A DNA stretch of 64,000 nt from a bacterium (GTDB lineage: Bacteria; Planctomycetota; UBA1135; UBA2386). Every line of letters starts with the position of its first letter. Positions within the stretch are counted from its first letter, which is position 1. A program made the translations under genes and the position numbers. This document shows positions 33,166-40,674 of this stretch, piece by piece. The notes beneath the pieces were generated by a model. It did no database searches and had not been told where the DNA came from. It saw only the letters and a list, made by a program, of their open reading frames with translations. The DNA is taken from the NCBI GenBank assembly GCA_030432695.1, contig JAUILN010000005.1, forward strand, positions 248,001 to 312,000, written 5' to 3'.

Positions 33166-33708
33166 ATGACGACGCCCCGCACATCCCCGCGCCGCTCCCG
33201 ACTCTTCCCGGCGGCCCTGTTGACCGCCCTGATCCACGGCACCGCACCGGCCCAGGGACCCTGCCTCGATCTGTCGCCGAACGACACCTACGACGACCAG
33301 ATCATGTCCAGTGCCCACTACGAGGACGCGATCCTGGTGACCAATGGCCCGAACCCGCTCACGATCCACTACATCGAGTGCTTCACCGGCGAGTCGAACG
33401 GCCTCGGCCGGCTCGGCATCCGCACGTACGACCCCGCACTGAATCATCCCGGTCCGCTGGTGAGCACCGGAACCTGGCGCCTGCGCGAAACCAAGTCCTG
33501 GCAGGGCGCGGTTCTCGACACCCCGGTGACGGTCGCCGCGAACCAACGGTTCTGGGTCACCAAGCTGGTCGATGCGCCGCACCAGTCGTCGATCATGGCC
33601 TACGTCGGGCGTGGCATCGGGAGCTTCTCGATGACCTCGACCGACGGCGGCCAACACTGGTCCGGCCCGTTCGACTCCTACGAGAAGAAGTACCGCTTCT
33701 TCTGCTAA
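33166..33708 (+). CDS. Secreted protein, 5' part, ended by an in-frame TAA
   Basis: 180 residues with a signal peptide ending GTAPA|QGPC. The segment LDLSPNDTYDDQIMSSAHYE, LTIHYIECFTGESNGLGRLG resembles a jelly-roll-like beta domain found in planctomycete secreted proteins. The frame closes at TAA 33706-33708 straight after KKYRFFC. The following codons in the same frame (VPALLDRYGSGCGGSTG...) continue a typical linker and run on to 34554. The two parts are therefore most likely one gene of 463 codons before its final stop, split by a nonsense change such as GAA to TAA. Without the second part the protein lacks its C-terminal domain. Confidence 0.7.
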   Translation: MTTPRTSPRRSRLFPAALLTALIHGTAPAQGPCLDLSPNDTYDDQIMSSAHYEDAILVTNGPNPLTIHYIECFTGESNGLGRLGIRTYDPALNHPGPLVSTGTWRLRETKSWQGAVLDTPVTVAANQRFWVTKLVDAPHQSSIMAYVGRGIGSFSMTSTDGGQHWSGPFDSYEKKYRFFC

Positions 33709-34554
33709 GTCCCCGCCCTGCTCGACCGGTACGGCAGCGGATGCGGTGGTTCGACCGGCAGTCCGCCGCCGACCCATTTCATCGAGCGTTTCGACGCCAC
33801 CGACAACCCGATCGACCTGGGCACCGGCGCCCGGTTCGTGCCGTCCGGCAACGGCGCGTGGACCGTCACCACCGACCAGGGCTCGTTCGACCCGAACTAC
33901 GCCAATCCGCTCGGTCTGGGAGACGACGAGTTGTCCTACGGCCACGCGTTGGGATTCGACTTCCCGCTGCGCGATGGCCGGACCACCAACGCCATCGACA
34001 CCGATTCGAATGGCTCCATCCTGCTGATCAGCGACCCGGACAACGACTCGGACTGCGACTTCAGCGCGCGCCCCTTCGGTGGCACAGCGGAACGGATCCT
34101 CGCTTACGACCGCGACCTGCACCCGGGGACCGGCGGTGAGATCTACTTCCACACCGCGCCCGACCTGGTCGAGAACGACATCACCGATCCGCAGCGCCCC
34201 CCGATCTACCTGGGCGTCGGCGCCCCACCGGTGGTCGGCACGACGATCCAGGTCACCACGTACGACCTCCCCCCGACCACGACCCTGGCGAGCCTCGGCC
34301 TCGGATTCCTGGCCTACGAACCCGGCACCGACCTCTCGGTGATCGGCATGATCGGCTGCTACGAACTCACCCGCGCCGACATCCTCCTGCCTGCCACGGT
34401 GAACGGCACGATGGCGACCTCACAGATCCCGGTGCCCAACGACCCGGCCCTCATCGCGCTCCGCACCTACCTCCAGGCCAACGCCGTGGTGCCCGGCGCG
34501 AACCCGCTGAATCTGGTGTTGAGCGACGGCTACCGATTGACGATCGGCCGATGA
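33709..34554 (+). CDS. Secreted protein, 3' part, in frame with the upstream segment
   Basis: Continues in the same frame after the TAA at 33706-33708. The first ATG is only at ~33972; a GTG at 33838 could start a shorter product without a signal peptide. It contains HFIERFDATDNPIDLGTGAR, WTVTTDQGSFDPNYANPLGL and an Asp-rich SDPDNDSDCDF stretch. The C-terminal shared beta domain ends PNDPALIALRTYLQANAVVP, NLVLSDGYRLTIGR. On its own it would not be exported. Sequencing error, pseudogenisation or stop readthrough are the alternatives. Confidence 0.65.
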   Translation, partial: VPALLDRYGSGCGGSTGSPPPTHFIERFDATDNPIDLGTGARFVPSGNGAWTVTTDQGSFDPNYANPLGLGDDELSYGHALGFDFPLRDGRTTNAIDTDSNGSILLISDPDNDSDCDFSARPFGGTAERILAYDRDLHPGTGGEIYFHTAPDLVENDITDPQRPPIYLGVGAPPVVGTTIQVTTYDLPPTTTLASLGLGFLAYEPGTDLSVIGMIGCYELTRADILLPATVNGTMATSQIPVPNDPALIALRTYLQANAVVPGANPLNLVLSDGYRLTIGR

Positions 34555-34691
34555 AGATCGACCAGCGGATCGATCGGTGAGGATCGACCGGCGCCGGGCA
34601 CCGGCCGCACGACTTCACCGGCCCGGTCCGCATCCCCGGAAAAATCCGAGTCACCTGTCACATCCGCCGTGGAGTCCTTCTCTCCGCGGCG

Positions 34692-37600
34692 ATGACCACC
34701 GCATTCCGAGCGTCCCTTCTCGCTGCCGTCCTCGCCCCGGCTGCCCTCGCCCAGATCACCCTGCCCGCCACCATCGACGACGCGTCGTTCGGGCCCTTGC
34801 GCGCCGGGATGACCTACGTCGCCAACCAGGACATCACCGTCACCGCGAACGCCACGCAGACGATCGAGCCGGGCGCGATCCTGAAGTTCGCCGCGGCAGG
34901 GGCGGAGTTCCGGATCCGCAATGGGGCGATGGTCCAGGCCGTCGGGACACGCAGCGCGCCGATCGTCTTCACCTCGATCCACGACGACTCGGTGGGCGTG
35001 CCGCTGGGCACGCGGATGCCGCAGGCCGGTGACTGGGACGACGTCGACGTGCGGCTGAATGGCGGCGGACGGATCGAGTTCGCGGAGATCCGCTACGCCG
35101 GGCAAGGCGACGACCCGTCGTTGGTCCTGCGCGAGACGGCGATCGCGATCCGCGACGTGTTGGTGCGTGACGGCCTTGGAGACGGGATCGAGGCCCAGGG
35201 CACGCCGACCATCGAGCGCTGCGCGGTACGTCGTTGCCAGGGCTACGCCATCGACGGAGTCGCCTTCACCAACCTGCCGAACCTGCGCGACAACGTCGCC
35301 ACCGGCAATACGCAGAACTCGCTGCGGGTCGGAAGCGGCACCTGCACGGTGAGCACGAGCGTCGGTCCGGAGAACGGCCTGAACGACGAGATCTACCTGC
35401 CCGGTTCGCTGCAGTTCAACGGGGCTGGAGTCGTCGGGACGTTCCGGCCCGGCCTGATCGTGAAGATCGCGAACCGGATCGAGACGGTCCTCGGAGCATC
35501 GCTGCTGGCGATGGGTCAGCCGAACCGGCGGATCACCATCACCTCCGTCGACGACGACACGGTGGGCAACGACACCCGTGGCGATGGGCCGACGGTCGGT
35601 TCCCCCGGCGACTGGACCGACATCCGCGCCGCCGCCCCCGGAAGTGCGCTCGAGTATGTCGACCTCCGCTTCGCCGGTCGCTCCACGGCCTCCGACGCGG
35701 GCGCGGTGCGCGCATCGTCGGGATCGTTCCGGATGGCCGGCTGCGTCGTGGAGCGTTCCGGTGCGAACGGCCTCTCCCTGGCCGGCAGCGATCCCACGAT
35801 CCAGGCCTGCACGATCCGCGACTGCAATGGCCGCGCGATCCTCGGCGCCCGGCTCGCCGCCCTTCCGCGCTTCAGCGGCAACACCGCAACGGGCTGCGTG
35901 GGCGGCAACTCGCTCGATACCCGTGCGGCGGGCTCCACCGCCGCCGTCGACCAGCCGGTGACGATCCGCCCCGAGAACCTGCTCGAGGGCCAGCTGCTGG
36001 CGCAGAGCCTCGACGTCCGCGGGCCGAATGCCGTGCTGACCCTCGAGGCCGGCGTGGTCGTCAAGCTCGCCGCGGGTTCCACCACGTCGCAGGGTGGCCG
36101 GATCCTCGCGCGCGGTTCGGCGACATCACCGGTGGTCTTCACCTCGCTGCCGGACGACTCGGTCGGCAACGACGCGCTCGGCGACGGACCGACCAACGGC
36201 CAGCCGGGAGACTGGTCCTTCGTGAACCTGTTCAGCACCGGATCGGAGTTCGACTTCAGCACGTTCCGGTTCGGTGGGCGCGGCTTCTCCAACGGCGCGG
36301 TCATCGTCCTGCAAAGGGCCGTGGGCGCTTCGTTCCGCGACTGCGTGATCGACCGGTCCTCGCAATCCGGCATCAACCTGCTCGATCCACAGCCGCGGAC
36401 GCCCCCGGCGACGGTCGAGCGCTGCGACTTCCGCGACAATGCCGAGCGCCCCCTGATCAACGTCGACTGGCGCGAGGTGCCGTTCCTCTGCGACAACACG
36501 GCGAATGGCAATGGCAATGGCGACCACCTGGTGATCGCCAGCCAACGAGAGTACGACCGCGTCGCGATCTACAAGCACAACACGCTGAACGGCAGCGGCG
36601 TCATCCAGTGCGTCGGCGCCAGCTTCTTCCCCGGGCAGGAGTTCTTCGCCGGCCCCGGCCTGATCTTCAAGCTCAGCGCCGGCAGCTTCCTCTGCGACAT
36701 CGCCCGACTGGTGATGGACGGCCGCGGCGACGCGCCGATCGTCATCACCTCGATCCGCGACGACAGCATCGGCGGCGACACCAACCTCGACGGCAATGCC
36801 ACGGCGCCTTCGCCCGGGGATTGGGGGCTGATCCGCTACTCGAACGATCCGCGCTGCTCGGGCTACCTCGCGCACGTGCACGCGCGCTACGGCGGCGGCG
36901 GGTTCAGCACCAACTGCACGCTGTCCTGCAGCAATCCGAACGTGCGGATCACGTCGATGCGCGTCGACTTCTCGCAGCGGCTGGGCTTCAACGTGTCGGA
37001 CGTGATGTCCCCGGCCGCCAACTGGATCGCCTATGGCTGCCAGTCGGCCGGCATCAAGCTGGTCCGCGGCAACTTCACCGTCCAGCATGCCACCGCCACC
37101 GAGAACGCCGGCGTCGGCATCTTCGGGGAGTCGGGCTACTCCGGAACCGTCTACAGCTCGATCAGCTGGAACAACGGCCGCCGCATCGTGCAGGACAACT
37201 TCGTGACCGTGCGCCACACGAAGTGCAATGGCAGCACATTGTCCGGCAACATCAACGCCGATCCGATGTTCGCCGACGTGCAGAACGGTGACCTGCACAT
37301 CTCCCCGTTCTCGCTCTGCGTCGGCCGCGGCGACCTGCCGCAGGCGACGCTGTGGGGCGTCGACTTCGACGGCAACAGCCGCATCCTCGACCACGCCCTG
37401 AATGGGCTGGCCCTGCCCGACATCGGTGCCTACGAGGTGTTCCAGTACCGCATGGGCGTCACGGGTGAGATGCGGCTGGGACGCCGCGTGGACTTCACGG
37501 TCGACGGGCCCGGACCGCGGACCGGCTTCCAGGCGGTCCTGGCCGGCCCGGCGCTGGGCGGCACCTTCGTTCCGCCCTTCGGCGTGCTGATCGCCGGCGA

Positions 37601-37778
37601 TCTGCAGCTCGTGCTCACCCTGATGAGCCAGCCGACCGGCTCGTCGTTCGCGATCGACGTGCCCGACGATCCCCTGCTGGTCGGGGCGCGCCTCGGCATC
37701 CAGACTCTGGTGGTGACGGACACGGCGACTCCGGCCGGCAATCTGACCAACGCCCTGCTCGCAACGATCACCCGCTGA
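34692..37778 (+). CDS. Secreted right-handed parallel beta-helix protein with four Asp-loop modules
   Basis: Protein of 1,028 residues with signal peptide (FRASLLAAVLAPAALA|QIT). At least four large repeats each contain a PGxxxKxxxG strand pair followed by an acidic loop: TSIHDDSVG, TSVDDDTVGNDTRGDG, TSLPDDSVGNDALGDG and TSIRDDSIGGDTNLDG. Each ends in PGDW and then enters short beta-helix coils (VERSGANGLSLAGSDPTIQA, IDRSSQSGINLL). The acidic loops look suited to binding Ca2+; this is inference. The last ~110 residues (from GVTGEMRLGRRVDFTVDG) match the C-terminal beta domain shared by neighbours. Presumably a surface or extracellular protein, possibly acting on polysaccharide, but no catalytic site was recognised. 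Confidence 0.82.
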   Translation: MTTAFRASLLAAVLAPAALAQITLPATIDDASFGPLRAGMTYVANQDITVTANATQTIEPGAILKFAAAGAEFRIRNGAMVQAVGTRSAPIVFTSIHDDSVGVPLGTRMPQAGDWDDVDVRLNGGGRIEFAEIRYAGQGDDPSLVLRETAIAIRDVLVRDGLGDGIEAQGTPTIERCAVRRCQGYAIDGVAFTNLPNLRDNVATGNTQNSLRVGSGTCTVSTSVGPENGLNDEIYLPGSLQFNGAGVVGTFRPGLIVKIANRIETVLGASLLAMGQPNRRITITSVDDDTVGNDTRGDGPTVGSPGDWTDIRAAAPGSALEYVDLRFAGRSTASDAGAVRASSGSFRMAGCVVERSGANGLSLAGSDPTIQACTIRDCNGRAILGARLAALPRFSGNTATGCVGGNSLDTRAAGSTAAVDQPVTIRPENLLEGQLLAQSLDVRGPNAVLTLEAGVVVKLAAGSTTSQGGRILARGSATSPVVFTSLPDDSVGNDALGDGPTNGQPGDWSFVNLFSTGSEFDFSTFRFGGRGFSNGAVIVLQRAVGASFRDCVIDRSSQSGINLLDPQPRTPPATVERCDFRDNAERPLINVDWREVPFLCDNTANGNGNGDHLVIASQREYDRVAIYKHNTLNGSGVIQCVGASFFPGQEFFAGPGLIFKLSAGSFLCDIARLVMDGRGDAPIVITSIRDDSIGGDTNLDGNATAPSPGDWGLIRYSNDPRCSGYLAHVHARYGGGGFSTNCTLSCSNPNVRITSMRVDFSQRLGFNVSDVMSPAANWIAYGCQSAGIKLVRGNFTVQHATATENAGVGIFGESGYSGTVYSSISWNNGRRIVQDNFVTVRHTKCNGSTLSGNINADPMFADVQNGDLHISPFSLCVGRGDLPQATLWGVDFDGNSRILDHALNGLALPDIGAYEVFQYRMGVTGEMRLGRRVDFTVDGPGPRTGFQAVLAGPALGGTFVPPFGVLIAGDLQLVLTLMSQPTGSSFAIDVPDDPLLVGARLGIQTLVVTDTATPAGNLTNALLATITR

Positions 37779-37810
37779 GCGATCCCGCGAGCAGGCACCA
37801 GCTGAGCGTC

Positions 37811-40015
37811 TCAATCGCCGAGCTGCAGTCGCACTGCCGGCGACAGCGCGAAACTGCCCAGCCGGCTCCCCGGATCGGCGACCACCGCCTGGCTCCAGAG
37901 GTCGACTCCGCGGAGGGCGGCGAGGACCGGGATGTCCAGGCTCGTCTCGGCGTGTCCGAGCCCGCTCGCGTGCGTCACCGACCAACTCGCCGAGGCACCG
38001 AGATACCAGGTGCAGACCCCCGCGATGGTCGTGGACTGCTGGACGGCCGAGAGGGCGACGACGGTCGGCGCATGCGGCAGTGCCCCGTCGACCACGAGGC
38101 GCAGTCCGCTGGTGCCGAGGCGCGGCGGCGAGGCTTGGAGGTCGGGGACTCCCGCGCTGCCGGCGCAACCGCGACCGACGGTCGTGGCGGTGGCAGGGCG
38201 GACGTCGCCGAGGAGCCGGACGCGTCCCCCACCGACGACCACGAGAGCCCCGCGCCCGCGGTGGTGGATCAGCGTCCGGCCATTCGCTGCGGGCAGCGGA
38301 GCACTGGTCTGGATCCGCGCCCAGGCCGCACCGTCGAAGCCCCAGAGCTCGTCGCGGACCAGGGTCACCACCTGGCTTCGCGAAGGATCCCAGGTCAGCC
38401 CATGCCAGCTCGCCGCCGGCGGCCCACCGGCCGCGACCTGCCGCCAGTCGGTGCCGTCCCACTCCCAGGTGTCGGCGAGGGTCGTGGTGCCGTCGCTCCC
38501 GCCGTGCAGCACCGTCCGCCCGCGGACCGGATCGAAGGCCATCGCGTGGCCCCGCCGGCCGGGTGGCAGGTTGGTGGGCGCACGCTGCCGCCACGTCGCA
38601 CCATCCCATTCCCAGGTGTCGTCGTAGTGGACAGGAGTGAGGTATGGAACGTCGTGGAAGCCACCGAACAGCACCGTCACGCCGCGCTGCGCGTCGAACG
38701 CCATGCCGACGTCCCACCGAGGCGACGGATGGGCTGCAGTCGGACGCTGTTGCCAGGCGACACCGTTCCATTCCCAGGTCTCGCCCTGGCCGAACAGCAC
38801 GGTCAACCCGCGCGCCGCATCGAAGGCCAACGCCGCGCCGGGACTCGGCGCCGGGGCCGCCGCAGGACGCTTCCAGGTGCCGCCGCCCCACTCGCGGGTC
38901 GCGAACCCCGTCCCGCCACAGGGACCACGGAGCGACTCCAACGAGACGAGCACGTCGCGGACCGAGTCGTAGGCGCCGACGGCCGCTCGGCCTTCGTCGC
39001 CGAGATGTCGAAGGACCCAGGACGTGCCGTCGAACCCCCAGGTCTCCACGGGCTGCGGCGGGGAGAGGTTGCAGTTCGCCACCGGATCGTGGTCGGAGTA
39101 TGCCAGGCCGCCGAACAGCACCGTCTCGCCACGGGCCGCGTCGTAGGCGACCGACGCTCGGTATCGCCGGCCCGGTACGTTGCCGGCGACCCCCACCGCC
39201 GTCCACGTGGTGCCGTCGAAGTCCCAGGTCTCGAGGCCCAACGGACTGCAGCCTACCAACGTGATCCGTCGCCGCGCGACGTCGTAGGCCGCGAGCGCGC
39301 CGTCGAAGGCGGGCAGTCCGGCGGCGGTCGTCTGCCGCCAGTCCGAACCGTCCCATTCCCAGGAGTCGCCCTGAGGTTCGGGGAACGGGAAGCCGTAGCG
39401 CATGCCGATCGAGTAGCCGCCATACAGCACGGTCATCTGACGCGATGCGTCGTAGGCCATCGCACCGCAGCAGCGGGCCGCTGGACTCCGGGTCGGCGAC
39501 CTCTGCTGCCAATCGACACCGTCCCATTCCCAGGTGTCGTCCAGGTTGTTCCAGTAGGCATGGCCGCCGGCCAGCGATCCGCCGTAGAGGAGCACCCGCC
39601 GGCGCGCGGCGTCGTACACCATCGAGTGCCCGACGCGCGGGGCTGGGCTCGTCGCCGGCAGCAGCTGCAGCCAGTCGCTGCCGTCCCACTCCCAGGTCTC
39701 TCCGGGGCCGCCGAACAGCACGACCCGTCGCCGGGACTCGTCGTAGGCCATTCCGGCCCCCCACGTCTCGGCCGGGGCGTGCACCGGAGACCGCTGCAGC
39801 CAGGACGCACCATCCCATTCCCAGGTCTCGCCCTGGCCGAACAGCACCACCCGTTCACGGGCGGCGTCGTAGGCGGTCGCGTGCCAGGCCTGCGCCTGGA
39901 TCGAGGTGAGGTCGACGTGGCGGATCGGCTGCTGGGCACTCACAGCGGGCGCAGCGAGCAGGACGGCGAGCAGGAGCGAGACCCCGCGGGTCTCGGGGAA
40001 GCGGAACGAGAACAT
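37811..40015 (-). CDS. Secreted kelch-type beta-propeller protein (paralogue 1)
   Basis: Protein of 734 residues with signal peptide ending PAVSA|QQP. Most of it consists of ~50-residue kelch-like repeats, each with an AYDxARxRxVLFGG strand and an ETWEWDGxxW strand. At least ten are visible, enough for one or two propellers. The C-terminal ~125 residues (GRGCAGSAGVPDLQ... to FALSPAVRLQLGD) are the shared beta domain. Related paralogues lie at 43466-45712 and 49175-51256. Likely extracellular and involved in binding; no catalytic motif is visible. Confidence 0.82.
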   Translation of the reverse strand: MFSFRFPETRGVSLLLAVLLAAPAVSAQQPIRHVDLTSIQAQAWHATAYDAARERVVLFGQGETWEWDGASWLQRSPVHAPAETWGAGMAYDESRRRVVLFGGPGETWEWDGSDWLQLLPATSPAPRVGHSMVYDAARRRVLLYGGSLAGGHAYWNNLDDTWEWDGVDWQQRSPTRSPAARCCGAMAYDASRQMTVLYGGYSIGMRYGFPFPEPQGDSWEWDGSDWRQTTAAGLPAFDGALAAYDVARRRITLVGCSPLGLETWDFDGTTWTAVGVAGNVPGRRYRASVAYDAARGETVLFGGLAYSDHDPVANCNLSPPQPVETWGFDGTSWVLRHLGDEGRAAVGAYDSVRDVLVSLESLRGPCGGTGFATREWGGGTWKRPAAAPAPSPGAALAFDAARGLTVLFGQGETWEWNGVAWQQRPTAAHPSPRWDVGMAFDAQRGVTVLFGGFHDVPYLTPVHYDDTWEWDGATWRQRAPTNLPPGRRGHAMAFDPVRGRTVLHGGSDGTTTLADTWEWDGTDWRQVAAGGPPAASWHGLTWDPSRSQVVTLVRDELWGFDGAAWARIQTSAPLPAANGRTLIHHRGRGALVVVGGGRVRLLGDVRPATATTVGRGCAGSAGVPDLQASPPRLGTSGLRLVVDGALPHAPTVVALSAVQQSTTIAGVCTWYLGASASWSVTHASGLGHAETSLDIPVLAALRGVDLWSQAVVADPGSRLGSFALSPAVRLQLGD

Positions 40016-40166
40016 GCCTGGTCCGGGAGGGAGGTCGCGGTTCGAGAGCGCCGACGACGCCGCCGGCTCCTCACGGGATGCGCCCTCGCCCCCACGGCTC
40101 CGCCAGGATTTCTCCCGCCCACCCCCCGGGGCGGCCTCGCAGCCCAGTACGCTCCGGCGTCCCCGC

Positions 40167-40234
40167 AGGCTGACAGGGATCTCAGGCTGACAGGGATCTC
40201 AGGCTGATAGGGATCTCAGGCTGACAGGGATCAC
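40167..40234. repeat. 17-bp tandem repeat, four copies
   Basis: AGGCTGACAGGGATCTC is repeated head to tail from 40167. Copies 1 and 2 are identical, copy 3 has T for C (CTGATAGGG) and copy 4 diverges after GGGATC. It lies between the divergent starts of the kelch protein and the DUF2200 gene, ending 16 bp before the latter. Could be a replication-slippage array or a cluster of binding sites. Confidence 0.8.
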
Positions 40235-40249
40235 GCCGAATCGAGCAAG

Positions 40250-40612
40250 ATGACCGCCTCCACCAAACAGGACGAACGCATCGCGAAGATGAGCTTCGCC
40301 ACCGTCTATCCGCTCTACGTCGCCAAGGTCGAGAAGAAGGACCGCACCGAGACCGAGCTGCGGAAGGTCATCCAATGGCTGACCGGCTTCACCAAGGCCA
40401 AGCTCGACCGGCACATCAAGCAGGGTTCGACGTTCGAGACCTTCTTCGCGGAAGCCGAGCTGCATCCCAACGCCTCGCTCATCACCGGGGTGATCTGCGG
40501 CTACCGCGTCGAGGAGATCGAGAACCCGCTGACCCAGAAGGTCCGCTACCTGGACAAGCTGGTCGACGAGCTGGCGAAGGGAAAGAAGATGGAGAGCATC
40601 CTGCGGTCGTAG
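40250..40612 (+). CDS. DUF2200 family protein
   Basis: Protein of 120 residues, the whole length of the family. Recognised by MSFATVYPLYVAKVEKKDRT, VIQWLTGFTKAKLDRHIKQG, TFETFFAEAELHPNASLITG and GYRVEEIENPLTQKVRYLDK. These small cytoplasmic proteins are widespread in bacteria and have no established function. A helical DNA- or protein-binding role is only conjecture. The gene lies directly after the 17-bp tandem repeats and upstream of, but probably not co-transcribed with, the sigma-factor fusion. Confidence 0.88.
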   Translation: MTASTKQDERIAKMSFATVYPLYVAKVEKKDRTETELRKVIQWLTGFTKAKLDRHIKQGSTFETFFAEAELHPNASLITGVICGYRVEEIENPLTQKVRYLDKLVDELAKGKKMESILRS

Positions 40613-40674
40613 TTCGACCCCGACTTTCCCGGGACCGGATCCGCCCCGCGCGGGCCTTCCGGACCCGAGGACCG

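Noticed and set aside
36504-36526. Short AATGGC repeat inside the beta-helix gene
   Set aside because: Three copies within a coding sequence giving Gly-Asn repeats; likely ordinary slippage without wider meaning.
36126-39818. A 1,230-codon minus-strand open frame
   Set aside because: It spans the beta-helix gene antisense and the kelch gene out of frame. Its sequence is low-complexity Arg/Gly/Val-rich without domains.
40167-40234. Possible CRISPR array
   Set aside because: Units are 17 bp and directly abutting, with no spacers and no cas genes nearby; it is a simple tandem repeat.
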